Assembly (NCBI GenBank): GCA_033964015.1
Contig: JAWWUD010000094.1
Location: forward strand, 186,001-250,000
Direction: 5' to 3'
DNA from: Scolanthus callimorphus
Taxonomy: Eukaryota; Cnidaria; Anthozoa; Actiniaria; Edwardsiidae
Length of the DNA: 64,000 bases
A program made the translations under genes and the position numbers. This document shows, piece after piece, positions 10,701 to 21,423 of the stretch (position 1 is its first letter; every line of letters begins with the position of its first letter). Below the pieces are notes generated by a model. It searched no databases. It saw nothing but the letters and a program-made list of their open reading frames with translations, and was not told the origin of the DNA.

Positions 10701-11696
10701 AGGCTAAAAGACAAATAACATGTTCCTTAAAAAAACACACAAGTGAACGTGCCTTGCAGTCTTTTCAAGAAATCTACAAGTTCCCTGAAGGTTTTCTCCA
10801 ATTCATGACGCCTGAGCGATGCTCCGAGCTTATGACGACGGTTATTGTGAACGGAATAGAAGAGTCGTGGATCACAGCTCACCCAGAACTCGCATCTCTT
10901 TATTTGACGCAGTACACTCCAGGATTTTATAAATGGTAAGGATTAAACAGAGCAGAGCAGATTTCGTATGAGTGTGAAAAGTACCGTGACATGGCGCGGT
11001 ACTGTCGCGGTGGCGGTACAGAACCTGGCCTGCTGTAGATACCGAATGAAACCGCGTAGTCGCGGCGCGGACACGGTCGCGGAGTGGTACAACTTTGTCG
11101 CGGAACTTTTCACAGTCATACGAAATCTTCTCTATGTCGCACCCAAGCTTCCGACTCGTCGCCACGCGGGGGAGGCTCAATCTCGTACCCAGAGCGCGTC
11201 ATCTTTTAACCAGCGGCAAGTTTCAGGGCTCTGGTAGACTGCTTCCAGTCCATGATGCCATCGTCACGCGATCGTTTTTCACGTACGTTCGCCAAAGAAG
11301 AGACTGGAAGCAGAGGGCTCTGGGGGAATATTTTTTTTTTAATCCAGATTCTGGGTTTCCGGTTCGAAAGGTTGTATTAAAGTTCGTTCTGTTCTTGATC
11401 TGCCACGCATGCTCACAAGTTGGATTCCCAGAGCCCCGAATTTTGCCGCTGCCATTGTGAAAACCATTGACGTATGCGCGAGATTTTACACAAAGCCGCT
11501 GAGGGTAGGAACTTTCTGCGTATGCCCTTAATGTTAAAATCAGCCAATCAGCGAAGGCCCTCAAATGGCTGTCACCAGAGCCTTCCCTGTGAGGCGAGGC
11601 TTTTCAATTTTTCATTTCCATTTCAGGTTCTCAAAAGCTGTGATATATCCACAATTTGCCGCGGGAGCTGCAGCAGGTAAAATGCCGCCGCCCTAG
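4724..11696 (+). CDS. DHRS7: Short-chain dehydrogenase/reductase, DHRS7-like, seven exons
   Basis: Seven coding exons can be joined without a break: 4724-5006, 7855-7967, 8959-9151, 9924-9970, 10296-10415, 10760-10935 and 11627-11696. This is 1002 bp, or 333 aa; human DHRS7 is about 339. All introns are GT/AG and all phases agree. Residues 4-24 form a membrane anchor; TGASSGIG (55-62) is the NAD(P)-binding Rossmann loop; VNNA (137-140) is the SDR NNAG-type motif; the catalytic Ser191 (VVNS) precedes Y204-SAT-K208 by the usual 13 residues. SARRVKELERVK, NYLGTVS and LPHMIERK are strongly DHRS7-like. The family reduces carbonyls or steroids at the ER membrane; the substrate here is not known. 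For exon 2, an upstream AG at 7843 gives the wrong phase, so the AG at 7853-7854 was chosen. This is the cleanest gene in the window. Confidence 0.93.
5007..7854 (+). other. DHRS7-like intron 1, repeat-bearing
   Basis: The 2.85-kb intron holds a (GAT)n microsatellite at 6420-6445. At 6240-6340 there is a fragment with the CCATAATGCATTGCTTCGCC motif shared with the element at 53372-53859. It also holds a copy of the 1360-1570 repeat at 7070-7310 and a hAT-like MITE at 7583-7731. The first 1.2 kb shows nothing recognisable. Confidence 0.6.
7583..7731. mobile_element. hAT-like MITE with CAGGGGCGTAGCCAGG ends, copy 1
   Basis: The left end CAGGGGCGTAGCCAGG is mirrored by CCTGGCTACGCCGCTG on the right. 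The interior has a poly-G run, TACATTTACTGTATTTGCTG and CATTTTCGTCCCATG, followed by the CCGGCC motif. The same element lies inverted at 43124-43279. CAGxGGCGTAGCCAGG-type termini are common in non-autonomous hAT elements of animals. Remnants of one end are at 25904-25918 and 31450-31466. Confidence 0.8.
9182..9440. mobile_element. MITE, GAGCRGATTT family, divergent copy in an intron
   Basis: It begins TAGAGCGGATTTCAGATGAC and ends TCATCTGAAATCCGCTCAA. The ends match the family seen at 388-560, but the interior is different, with several short ATTGGTTG/CCAATGAG-type motifs. It lies just 3' of exon 3 of the DHRS7-like gene, starting 31 bp after the donor. Confidence 0.75.
9476..9732. mobile_element. 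TTAA-flanked palindromic element (257 bp)
   Basis: TTAA at 9472-9475 and 9733-9736 flanks an element that starts AGGGAGCCTGTCACG and ends with the inverted complement, CGTGTCAGGCTCCCT. A TTAA target duplication occurs in piggyBac and Kolobok elements; a purine-G start fits Kolobok better. It carries no ORF. Two larger TTAA elements in this window, at 39942-41115 and 60762-62402, also start purine-G and share GGCT(C/G)CC-like terminal motifs. Confidence 0.75.
10108..10240. repeat. 61-bp direct repeat, two copies
   Basis: The segment CGCGCTCCAAAATTCAAGAT..GATCCCTTAACGGG..CCGCC is repeated twice head to tail, with a partial third CGCGCGCTCC at 10230. It lies in intron 4 of the DHRS7-like gene, after a GC-rich stretch with GCCATCGCCATCGCC. 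Confidence 0.8.
10954..11134. mobile_element. MITE, GAGCRGATTT family, copy 2 (opposite orientation)
   Basis: Left end GAGCAGATTTCGTATGAGTG and right end CAGTCATACGAAATCTTCTC form the inverted repeats. The interior GGCCTGCTGTAGAT is the complement of the matching part of the copy at 388-560. It sits 18 bp downstream of the exon 6 donor of the DHRS7-like gene, so it has not broken the splice site. Confidence 0.85.
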
Positions 11697-12488
11697 CCAA
11701 ACTTCAAGAGAGGACAAGATTGATCTAGTAATACCAGGTGATCAAAGCAGTTAGACAAACGAACTCTGTGGAACATAGTAAGAGATTGCTTCATTGGAAC
11801 TGTCTAAAATTGGAACTTCAATATGTTGCGCTTTAGAGAGAGCCCATCAAAAAAGTCGAGTAAATTTGAGCAGAATGTAGAAAAAATTTTGACAGAGAAA
11901 TTTAAGATATTCAACTTTTTGATTTTAGGTATTTTCGAAAAACTTTTGATAATACAAAAAATACAAAAAAAATTATCGAAACAAGTGGTTTTAGTTGTTG
12001 TATGTATACATTGTACATTTTAATTAGTTGCTGCGAGCCAATTTCAAATGTACTGATTTTGCTGTTTTCGGATTTGATTGCCGAGATTTGGTGTTGTGAG
12101 AAGTATGTTATTTATATTATATATCACACACACGAGACAGCGTGTCTCATCAGGATTGGAAACTGTGTTTGGAAACTGTCGAGTGTTTGATATAGCCTCT
12201 CAAACGAATCATTTAATGACGTGAAAAAAGGAACCTCCATTCTCTATTCACATTAAGGCCCCAGCAAGATCTCGTATCCAAACTTCCTTCACGCTGTAAC
12301 TGATGGTTTCTTGTTTTAAGCGTGATGAATTATTAATGAGTTTGGAATATGATCTGAATTGGGTGGCAACAAGATGTAAGCACCGTTAGCCGGTTCGGTC
12401 TAATGGCTCTGAGGCGTTTTCGTCCAACCCAACCCCTGGCAATGTTTCGGACTTTAGAAGACGTGGTTAGCTTACAAGAATGTTGCTA
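11697..12488. other. Intergenic, AT-rich, no gene seen
   Basis: This stretch separates the convergent ends of the DHRS7-like gene and the minus-strand receptor. It should hold both 3' UTRs. I see no RNA gene, clear repeat or convincing coding exon. Confidence 0.5.
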
Positions 12489-13571
12489 TCAAAGGTCTGT
12501 GCAAGATAAGTGCTCTGTACCGGCATTTTGCCCCCGAAGGACCCCGGTAGGGTTAAACAAAAGTACACTGGAATTTGCATGAGAATTTTTTCTCCCAAAC
12601 GCCGCGTTGACGTTGAGGCTTGGAGTTGACGGTATCTGCAATGTTATCGAGTGACGCGCTCTCATCTGCAGCAAATCTTTAAGTCCTTCTCTGAATTTGC
12701 TGTTCTGGAATGTGTAGACCAACGAGTTAAGGGATGCGTTCACCAAGACTAGCAAAGTCGCGGTTTGGTGGAGCAACCCGCTTAAACCATTACCATACCC
12801 CGAGTTAACAAACATGTAAATGATGAGCTCAGGAAACCAGCAGAGGAAGTATATAGCGGTAACAGTAAGCATCATTTTGGTCGCGCGTTTTCGGTATTTC
12901 ATCACGGCTAAATGAGTGTGGTGTATCTCATCTTTGCTTCCATTATTAAACCATAATGTACAGATCACGCGATAGTATAATGTAGTCATTATAGCCGTGG
13001 GAAAAATTCCAATTACGATTAACCATGCAGCAGAATACAGTTTTAGCAGCCACGGATTTGTCCAGATTTCGGTACAGAAACCTTCTGTGGGGTCATACTC
13101 AGTTGTAACGTACCCAGGGATGTTTAAAGCACACGCGCCGAGCCAACACCCTATCAGAGTGCACTTCAGTTGTCGTCCCGTTAACTTGCGTCGCGCGTTG
13201 TAAGGGTGTACTGCGGCGGTATAGCGCTCAAAACAGACAACCACTAGCGTCAATACAGAACACGCTGCCCCAACCCATGACATATTACTTCCGGTCAGAA
13301 AATAACACATGATATTACCCGACGTGCCTTGCGGATGGGAATAAAAGAAGTGGAACACGTACGGAGGGGCGAAGAAAACACCGGAAATGATGTCAGCGGC
13401 GGCTAAGTTCATAAGCAAATGGTTCATAGAACCTTGCGCATGCGTGGATCTGTTCTTCCTTATGACGAGGATGACCAGGGTGTTTCCCATGACATCGGCA
13501 AAGATCAGCAAGGCGAACACGATGGCGTAGACGACTTCTACGCTTGTGTGAGCGGTATGTGTCTCTCCCAT
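12489..13571 (-). CDS. Class A (rhodopsin-like) GPCR, intact, single exon
   Basis: One uninterrupted 360-aa reading frame from ATG at 13571. Landmarks in order: TM1 with GNTLVILVI, TM2 NLAAADIISG, a Cys before TM3 (IMCYFLTG), ERYTAAVHP (E/DRY) after TM3, a second-loop Cys (GFCTEIW) for the usual disulfide, TM6 FLCWFPELIIYMF (CWxP) and TM7 LNSLVYTF. TM7 has NSxxY instead of NPxxY. A basic stretch MKYRKRATKMM just before TM6 and FREGLKDLL (helix 8) look functional. It should signal through heterotrimeric G proteins at the plasma membrane; the pattern is like peptide receptors, but the ligand is unknown. Single-exon class A receptors are common in cnidarians. It is the only one of the window's three receptors with no frameshift. 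Confidence 0.9.
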   Translation of the reverse strand: MGETHTAHTSVEVVYAIVFALLIFADVMGNTLVILVIRKNRSTHAQGSMNHLLMNLAAADIISGVFFAPPYVFHFFYSHPQGTSGNIMCYFLTGSNMSWVGAACSVLTLVVVCFERYTAAVHPYNARRKLTGRQLKCTLIGCWLGACALNIPGYVTTEYDPTEGFCTEIWTNPWLLKLYSAAWLIVIGIFPTAIMTTLYYRVICTLWFNNGSKDEIHHTHLAVMKYRKRATKMMLTVTAIYFLCWFPELIIYMFVNSGYGNGLSGLLHQTATLLVLVNASLNSLVYTFQNSKFREGLKDLLQMRARHSITLQIPSTPSLNVNAAFGRKNSHANSSVLLFNPTGVLRGQNAGTEHLSCTDL

Positions 13572-14550
13572 GATGACCGACTTGCTAGCTATGACCGCAG
13601 GCTGAAAACAGTAAAATTATAGCAATACCATGTTACTAGTGCGGTTAATATAATTCTGTAAACCTGCAATTTCAACAATAAAACCGCCTTTGACTGTCGT
13701 AATCTGAGAGTCTTCGAGGAGTTATCCAAGCTTTGACTTCGTCTCTCAATCGACAAAAGCCTATGCTTCCATTCCAAGGACCTTCTGGTCTTAAACTACT
13801 ACGGTAACACAACCCTAATAATTTTGTCGCTAATCAGAGGTCAAAACCGCGTAATCGAACAACATGTTTTGTGAAATGTCTTATATGCATCATCTGATTG
13901 GTTGTCGAGACTTTAGAAATATAATGCCGTAATGAAGTTTTTCATTTAATCCTCCAATTTAAACTCTAATCGAAGTCCTGGCTTAGATTACCGACTTCCA
14001 TTGTTATTATCTAAATGTGCGTCAAACTTAATCCAGATAACGATTTAATGATTACTTTTCATTTCAAAGCCATCTCGGAGGTGCCATATTACATTTCGAC
14101 GAATCATCGAAGACGCAGTTGATTGAAGAAACTTATCCCATCCGTACCCTTTCAAAATGGTGATTAGAATCACAGGCAATTAATGCAGAAACAAATTCAG
14201 GGGAAAAGTCTGAATTTCCCATGACAAGAATTTCCCATGGACAAAACTACACGAATGCCGAACACTTCACGATCAGTTTTAAAAACTGATGACATCAGCT
14301 ACGGAATCTTTGGGAATCAAGAGGGTACGACACTCAACATAATATTACCAACTGCACACAGTCGCTGCCCGAAGGGGGACTCCCCTATCTTTGGGCCGGT
14401 GCGCTCGTTGTACCTTTTAGGGTTTAAAATTAGGCCTCTGGTACCTTTTAGAGGGTAAAATTCGAAAACGTGTAATTTTTCCAGATAGGTACTTCTCAGG
14501 GGTCCGTTCTAGCAAATCAAGCAACAATGGTTTTATCAATAACACACTTG
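13572..14550. other. Upstream region of the minus-strand GPCR; repeat fragments
   Basis: No gene is seen. From about 14400 a repeat begins with several copies of a TACCTTTTAGGG..AAAATT motif, continued at 14640-14730 and seen again at 19985-20070. Confidence 0.5.
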
Positions 14551-14552
14551 TT

Positions 14553-14638
14553 GTTAGCCTGAATTTCAGACGTATTTTCCCTCGTAAAAAATACGAGAGA
14601 AAATTACGAGGGAAAATGCGTCTGAAATTCAGCCTAAC
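14553..14638. mobile_element. Short palindromic MITE
   Basis: GTTAGCCTGAATTTCAGACG at the left is mirrored by CGTCTGAAATTCAGCCTAAC at the right, with arms of about 34 bp and a loop of under 20 bp. A decayed copy of one arm lies at 19931-19975, beside the same TACCTTT/GGGTCAAAATC repeat, so the pair travels as one compound unit. Confidence 0.8.
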
Positions 14639-15084
14639 TTGTTGGTACCTTTAAGGGGTCAAAATCAACAAAGCCACGCCATTTTAGGTACCTCTTAGGG
14701 GTAAAATCGAAAGTTCCCGACGAGCACCCCGAGTCGGTTGCTTAGGAACGTCAGATTATATTTGTCAAATGATGAGTCGTTCTCATTCTTTACTAAAAAC
14801 GTTGCTGCTCTTTTAGTTGGGCTGAAGTCGATTATTTATAAAAATTATTTATTAAGAAGTGATGAACTTCGCATACATATCTCTTACCTTGTGCCAGATC
14901 AACAGAGTTTAGGTCTATAACATGGTGTATTTGACCCCTGATCCAAATTGTTGCCTTAATTTTTGAAGCCTGATCCAGACCTATTGATCCCCACTCATTC
15001 GAACTCATACTGTTTTCATCCCTGAACCCTGATCCCGGTCACACTTTGCCGGGCATTGATCCCTGAGACCATATACCATGTTAT

Positions 15085-15840
15085 GAGCCTGAGATGGTGT
15101 CTACAACAACCTTTGCTCAGGGTCTTTCTGATTTACACTTAATCATAATAATTTCGTTAAGCGAACCTTTTTACTGGAAGATCCTTTTATACATCTGTTA
15201 GTTTTGGATCTGTTACCATGTCTTTTCTCCAGATTTTATTACAGCCTTTGCTCTAATATAACGTTACACCTAAAGATAACAATTTCGTTAGCGTACCTTT
15301 TTACTGGAAGATCTTTTCTATACATCTCTTAGTTCTGGATCTGTTACATGTCTTTCTCCAGATTTTATAACAGCCTTTGCTCTGATTCTACTTTACACCT
15401 AAAGATAACAATTTCGTTTGCGTACCTTTTTACTGGAAGATCCTTTCTATACATCTGTTACTTCTGGATCTGTTACCATGTCTTTCTCCAGATTTTATAA
15501 CAGCCTTTGCTCTGATTCTACGACAACAATTTCGTTTGCATTCCTTTTTACTGGACGATCCTTTCTATACATTTGTTAGTTCTGAATCTGTTACCATGTC
15601 TTTCACCGGATTTTTTATAACAGCCTTTGCTCTGATCCTACTTTGCACCTAAAGATACCAATTTCGTTTGCATACCTTTTACTGGAAGATCCTTTCTGGA
15701 TCTGTTACCATGTCTTTTTCCGGATTTTTAAACACCTTTGCTCTGATTCTACTTTACACCTAAAGATAACAATTTCGTTATGCTTACCTTTTTGCTGCTA
15801 GAAGGTCCTTTCTGCACATCTGTTAGTTCTGGGTTGCTTT
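15085..15840. repeat. Minisatellite of about 111-133 bp units, six copies
   Basis: The motif AATTTCGTT(A/T)GC recurs at about 15150, 15283, 15410, 15527, 15660 and 15771. It is followed each time by CTTTTTACTGGAAGATCCTT, GGATCTGTTACCATGTCTTT and CAGCCTTTGCTCTGAT. Spacing varies from about 111 to 133 bp because of short internal deletions, so this is an old, degenerating array. It does not code. Confidence 0.9.
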
Positions 15841-16761
15841 AAAATTGTAGTTGGTTTAACATAAATGGCATCTCTGCTGCAAGTAAATATTATCATGATC
15901 TCTTATCTCTTTACTTCTGACTTGCAATAAGCTTGCAGTAGGTATAAACATCTCATTGACAGCTTAATATTACTTCTTTTTTTCAGCGTGCGGAAATTGA
16001 CAGAACTCAATGTCAAAGCTTTTGAATTTAGAGATAGCAGATTGCTATTAATAAAGTTTAAATTGAAAAAAATATTCATAGTGCCTTATTCTCAGGTGGC
16101 TAAATGAAATGTTGCTATAGCAACCCATCTATCTGATATTGAGTAATATGGAATGGTTTTGCCTATGGAGAGGTTTTACCCTGGTAAATGATTTTAAAAG
16201 AAATCACATTTTTGTCGATGGGATTTGCAGTGAACGTTCTTTTTTGTGTGAACTGCATGTTAGAGGAATGATTTTAATGTGATTTCGGCAAATCTTCTCA
16301 ATCGCCAGAGGGAATATTTATATCAAGTGAACTCTTCATTTCAATGCTTTTTAGGTTAAGTCTCTTTTACAAGCTGCTGGAAGGCGCCTTGGGAGAGAAG
16401 CTGAGAGAATACGTATGGACGCCAAAAACATCAAAATGTTAATACCATCAATTAACAGTATGATCGGGGATGATCGTAGGAAATTTTCCCCCAAAAATTA
16501 CCAAAAAGGGCATGGCTCAAGTAAATTTTTACCCTAAAAGATACCCATCAAGAAATTTCCGTCTTTGAGTAAAATGCTGCCTTTGATATTGTTTAATTTA
16601 TCGTCTTCTCAACAAGTACTCTCTCTTTCTTTCTTGAAGGTTTGTCGCTTTGTTAGAGCCATTAAACGATACCAATCTACTATGAACCATGAGATAAAGA
16701 TTACCCCTAAAAGAGACCAAAAAACCCGTGAATCTCATTCCGCCATCCGCTTGATAACTTA
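15841..16761. other. No gene seen
   Basis: AT-rich sequence. 16430-16560 contains GGAAATTT and CCCAAAAATTACC motifs with ACCCTAAAAG(A/G)TACC, related in the opposite sense to the TACCTTTTAGGGG repeat at 14400-14730. Confidence 0.4.
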
Positions 16762-17452
16762 CAAAATTCTCCAAATGTGTACCTGAAAGGTATTTAAAAC
16801 GAAATAGATATATTGCTTACAGTTTCTTGTGAACTGAACTGTATTTAAGGCAACTGAATTAACTTTAAATTCGTGGTATGATCCTTTAATAATACCAGAA
16901 CATCCTTGAAACACGGCTTCAGTTGTCTGAATCCCTCGTTTTTTTTTTTTTTTTTGCTTTTTTCGACCCGCACGTTCTATTTTTTCAAAAAAACAACACG
17001 AGCTGAAATTTCACGTTTTTGGTCGTCGTTTTAGTATGATACATTGGTGGTTTTGATTCTAAACAGGGCAACACCTGGATTTGACGAAATGTTCACACAT
17101 TGCTAAATTCCATTAAAATTCTCTAAATGTGTACCTGAAAGGCTTTTAAACGAAAAATATATATTGCTTACAGTTTCTTGTGAACTAAACTGTACTCAAG
17201 GCAACTGAATTAACCCTAAATTCGTGGTATGATCCTTTAATAATACAAGAACATTCTTGAAACACGGCTTCAGTTGTCCGAATCCCTCGGTTTATTTTTT
17301 GTTTTTGCTTTTTTGATCCGCACGTTTCTATTTTTTCAAAAACAACACGAGCTGAAATTTCACGTTTTTGATAGTCGTTTTTAAGTATGATACATTGTTT
17401 TGCTTCTAAAAAGGGCAACACCTGGATTTGACGAAATCTTCACACATTGCTA
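16762..17452. repeat. Direct duplication of about 345 bp
   Basis: 16762-17104 and 17112-17452 are two direct copies. Both contain AATGTGTACCTGAAAGG, ATATTGCTTACAGTTTCTTG, CGTGGTATGATCCTTTAATA, ACACGAGCTGAAATTTCACG and GGGCAACACCTGGATTTGAC, and end CACACATTGCTA. Differences are scattered substitutions and poly-T length. The first part is the dispersed family also seen at 1360-1570 and 7070-7310. Confidence 0.9.
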
Positions 17453-18121
17453 CTTAAATCTTGATGAAAACAAAGAACATTTCATAAGAAAGGCAAGTCT
17501 TCCGCTGTTAAGCTGCGCAGTTTCTGGCGCCTTCGAACCTGAACAAACTCAAACAAATAGCTGGCAAATCTTTGCGATTAACTTTGCCTCTGTTACTCTA
17601 AGACTTACTAGGTCTAGCATTCTCGAAGATCAAGCGCCAACTTTCTTTTAGCTTTCTTTCGTACCCGATAGTACAGGTGTCCGAGCCCGTGTCCGATTTA
17701 AGAATGTCTTCAAGTGACAGACTACGTCCAAGGTTGAGCCCGTTGATTTTCAAGCGGCAGTTTTTGCCTGAAGTTCCTAAACAAGCGGCACGCGGGGATC
17801 AAGTATAGTAAGTTTCAAGACGAGAAGAAGTTTCTCGAAATATTCCACACGTGTCTCGCAAATGTTTCTAGTACGGAGGCTGGAAAAACAGAGATAAAGG
17901 AGGTTTTTTCTAAGGCCCAGGCGAAATGCAGTGTGCGAGGAGGTGGAAAAACATGTCTTACAAGAGACTAAAAAAGGATGTTCATGTAAACTGTGGGAGT
18001 GCCGAAAGGCTTTGGTTTTGGCTGAGCAGTTTGGACGATTTCTTTGATAATTACTGAACCACGAACATCACATCAACAACATGTGGTAGCGTAAAGAGAA
18101 AATAGAACAATGTCTATTTAA
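17453..18121. other. No gene seen
   Basis: No open coding exon or repeat could be supported between the duplication and the palindromes at 18122. Confidence 0.4.
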
Positions 18122-18193
18122 CAATTAGATTACGAGCTCGAGATTTCTATGAGCTATCAAGCTCATGGAAATCGAGAGCGAGTAATCTAATTG
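18122..18193. repeat. Perfect-looking hairpin, 72 bp
   Basis: CAATTAGATTACGAGCTCGA at the left is mirrored by GCGAGTAATCTAATTG at the right, and the centre AGCTATCAAGCT is itself palindromic. It abuts the MITE that starts at 18195, so the two may be nested or one compound element. Confidence 0.8.
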
Positions 18194-18194
18194 T

Positions 18195-18378
18195 TTTAGT
18201 AAAATCACACTCAGACACTACCTTCGAATAATGAAACTTTTTATTTGAAGAAAAATGTTTGTTTTTCTTCAAAACGCTGGCCTTTTCAAAACTCACTATC
18301 TATGACTCAATAGGCAGTGAGTTTTGAGCCAATCAGAATGCAGGATTCGTGATGGTGTGTGAGTGTGATTTTACTAAA
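18195..18378. mobile_element. MITE with TTAGTAAAATCACACTCA ends
   Basis: Left end TTTTAGTAAAATCACACTCA is matched by TGAGTGTGATTTTACTAAA at the right, about 19 bp. The interior is AT-rich, with an internal pair of inverted AAAACTCACT/AGTGAGTTTT motifs at 18287-18320. Confidence 0.8.
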
Positions 18379-18439
18379 GTATGCCTAGAAAGCGGAACTC
18401 CAATCATACACACCCCACTTCTTTACTGAATGGTTTATT

Positions 18440-19345
18440 CTTATAACAAATGTATATCCCTTGAGTAGCCCAGCTTGGGATACCCAGCCGAAATTATGGT
18501 TACCCAACCAAGGGATTCGTTTCTCGAACGCCCGAAATATTTTCGGGCAAGGTAAGTTACCCGAAAAGCGTACACGAAGTCGAATGACGAATTTTGCGTT
18601 TTCTTGAAACTCCCAAAATTTTCTTCTCCCCTAAACTTTTTCGGGTTCCGAAAATCCTCAAAATAGGAACGAAAAATAACAAAATTAACTTGGATTTCTC
18701 TCTCCTTTTCGACTTTATTTATCCAACTAGTACCTGCGAAGTTGAATTTCCGCGAAAGTGCATGTTTCCTCTCGTGAAACAGCCATTTACGAAGGTGCCC
18801 TTGCTTTGTTTCCGAAATGTCTTTCTTTGTCGCGAAATGGTTTCCCGGTAACTCTCCCGAGTAATTTTTACAGCCATCGCGATTCTGTGCAAAAAAAAAA
18901 CAAATAAGTACATATTGCTCATGTCTAAAAAGAAGGAAAAAATATATTAATAATAATAAAATTACACGTCCGAATCTTCTCCCTACCTGCCTCGACTAGC
19001 AATAGCTATATGCAGGTAGCTCTGTTCTGTAAAAGATAAGTGTTGTTGTTGTTGTTGTTGTTGATAAAATGCACCAATAAGGTGCAAGCATCTCGCTTCT
19101 TGTCCAGTCACATTCATTTTCTTGACAGCTCGCCTGTCAAATTTGACGAACAAAGTACCAATGCATCTACAAGAATTCGGTGCAAAATGCTTTCTCTTTC
19201 GCACATTTTATCTGATTTCTTAGCATTTATCGATGGAAATACCGAAATGGCGAGTTTGGAAATTCGGATTACCGATAATTATCGGGGTTTTGGGGGAGTT
19301 TCGAGAAACACTTTTCGGGACTCCTAAATCGCGCCCGATAAACCA
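18440..19345. repeat. Degenerate inverted-repeat element with CCCGAAA motifs
   Basis: Both ends carry clustered CCCGAAA/TTTCGGG motifs: 18525-18660 (GAACGCCCGAAATATTTTCG, CTTTTTCGGG) and 19250-19345 (GAGAAACACTTTTCGGGACT, CACCCGAAAAG). The motifs face each other, suggesting an old element of about 0.9 kb. A (TTG)8 microsatellite lies at 19041-19063. I could not define the exact ends. Confidence 0.4.
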
Positions 19346-19789
19346 CCCGAAAAGTTTATCTGGCCCAAAATTAGTTCAGTCCCTTTGTCTCCTTGCATCT
19401 CTTACTGTTTAAAGAATTCAGAAATCACTGTGACTATCAATGTATAATAGTTTTGGGCGAGTTGGCCGTGTTTTTGCAGTTTGGAGTCCAAACTGAACGC
19501 TGCGGCGCTGTGCTGTATGTGGAGGACGAAGCGCGTGCTCAGTGATCCAAGACAGACTGTGATTGGCTGTGTACACTGGTCGACACTAACGCAAGAGCGC
19601 ATGCGTAAATAAGAGCCCGCGATGTTTTCGTAAACCGCTGAACGTTCCGTTTTGGCTTGGATGGGTTCCTTTTAGCTCATGCGACGTTGAATGATACGTA
19701 TGGGGCTCCACTCCGCGCCTTCGGCGTTGTAAAGTTTTTGGTTTTTGGGCGTGTTATGGACGGACCATTTGAATTTTGGCGGGGTAGGT

Positions 19790-19885
19790 GCGCAAATACA
19801 CCCAGCGGGCAACGAATATGCAATCATTGTAATTTAGCCTGTATTGAAGATGAACAACATTTTGTTCTGTCAGCTTGTATGATTA
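19790..19885 (+). pseudogene. Non-LTR retrotransposon (LINE) 3' coding scrap
   Basis: The translation around GQRICNHCNLACIEDEQHF matches the C-x2-C..IEDE.HF pattern at the end of many LINE reverse transcriptase ORFs, a C-terminal zinc-knuckle-like region. Only about 30 residues are recognisable and no upstream polymerase motif is present, so it is a relic. Confidence 0.45.
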
Positions 19886-19899
19886 CCGGGTTTCTGTAA

Positions 19900-21423
19900 A
19901 TTTTCGGAAGCGAAAACTCAACACTTGTTTGTAGCCTGAATTTCAAGAGAGAAAATTAGGAGGGAAAATATGTCTTGCTGGTTCCTTTTAGGGGTCAAAA
20001 TCAAATAAGCGACGCCATGTTTGGTACCTTTAGGGTTAAATCGAAAGTTTCCGACGAGCATCCCCGCCCTAAAAATTGGATGAGGTAGGAAGGCTGATAC
20101 TACGCAAAAATTCTTAACAGGACAGTGGCATGATAGAGTCCAAACTGAAAGCACATAAGCAACCGTGGACAGCTGTTTCGACCTTTTTGGTCTCTTCAGC
20201 ACGGTGTAGCTAGAGCAGAACGGTTAGTCGGCCGCCTACTAGAGCAAATGATTATGACACAACAGAAGGACTCAAATTTAAGATACTCACCGACCGCATA
20301 AGGTCACATGCAAAGCGCGTGACTCTCAAAACAGTAGGTGAAGAATCTCAAGTATCATGCCACTGCCCTGATAAGCAAAACTAAGAAAAGCCATGAACAA
20401 AACCATGTTAAAAGATACAGTATATCGGATCTAGAAGAAGATCTCGGTCATAAGAAACAGTGAAGTTGAAATAAAGTGCAATGACCGTGGACGATATACT
20501 GCTGAACATAGGGGAGTCCCTCAATGGTTTACCTCAGCGACTGCATTCCAAAAAATTATAAAACTAAATCAAAACGGAAGTACCCAAAAGCAAATCGCCA
20601 AATTTATATGGGAAAGTATGACAGAAAGAGAAAAACAAATTAAAGGCTGAACAGTAATGGCATCGCCTCGCCCGGCCGGACTAAACTTTATCTGTATTTA
20701 TATATATACATATATTTTTGTTTTTAATTTCACATTTATTGGAACTAATACCTATGTATTTCTCGATACACGGTACCAATAAAACATGTCTGTGTCTATG
20801 TCTAAAATGTTCATTTTTTGGCTAATAAAAGTATCATCTCTCTCTACTTTTAGGCTTACCCTGTCTACAGTCGTAGATTCGCCGGCGCTACTTTCGATAC
20901 ATTTGAAATTCAGAGACTCGGCAAAAAAGCTTTATGTTTTGTCATTTAGCGCATTTTACAGTACACACGTGAGAGAAGCTCGTAATAGTAGAATTCCTCT
21001 GTGAGAAGTGGTCAGAATAACAATGTCAAAACAAAGGCAAAGCATTATGGCAGGATAATATTGATAAAAATAGCCTTGGCTCTAAGGGCTGCTTGAGTAT
21101 AAATCTTGAGTTTATATATTCATAAACTGCAAGAGTTAGAAACAAGAAACCTCATTTCAGCTCCCTGCGTTTGACTTCATGTTTTGAGTGAGGAGACAAA
21201 CAGGAAACCAGTACGTAGTACGAGAGTGACTTGGAAGATGGTGCAGGCCAAGGCTTGTCCACTTACGTGCAGTTCATCTGTCAGGAACGTTTACATTGTT
21301 TTCGAAACTGCAACTTTTATTTTCATTTCAGCTTTATATTTACTTCCTTTGGACCTCAATAACAGCGCATTCAAGATTGCATTGTGCTGAGTTAAATTTT
21401 ACCAAGCTCCGTTATCATCCAAG
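19900..21423. other. Repeat-derived intergenic sequence
   Basis: 19925-20070 is a copy of the compound repeat of 14553-14730. 20170-20215 holds GTTTCGACC..GGTCTCTTCAGCACGGTG, and 20260-20370 echoes the AGGACAGTGGCATGATA motif of 20118 in inverse orientation (TATCATGCCACTGCC), so 20110-20370 may be an inverted-repeat element. 20609-20650 reads WESMTEREKQIKG then stop, which may be the tail of a retroelement ORF. No host gene is seen up to 21423. Confidence 0.4.
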
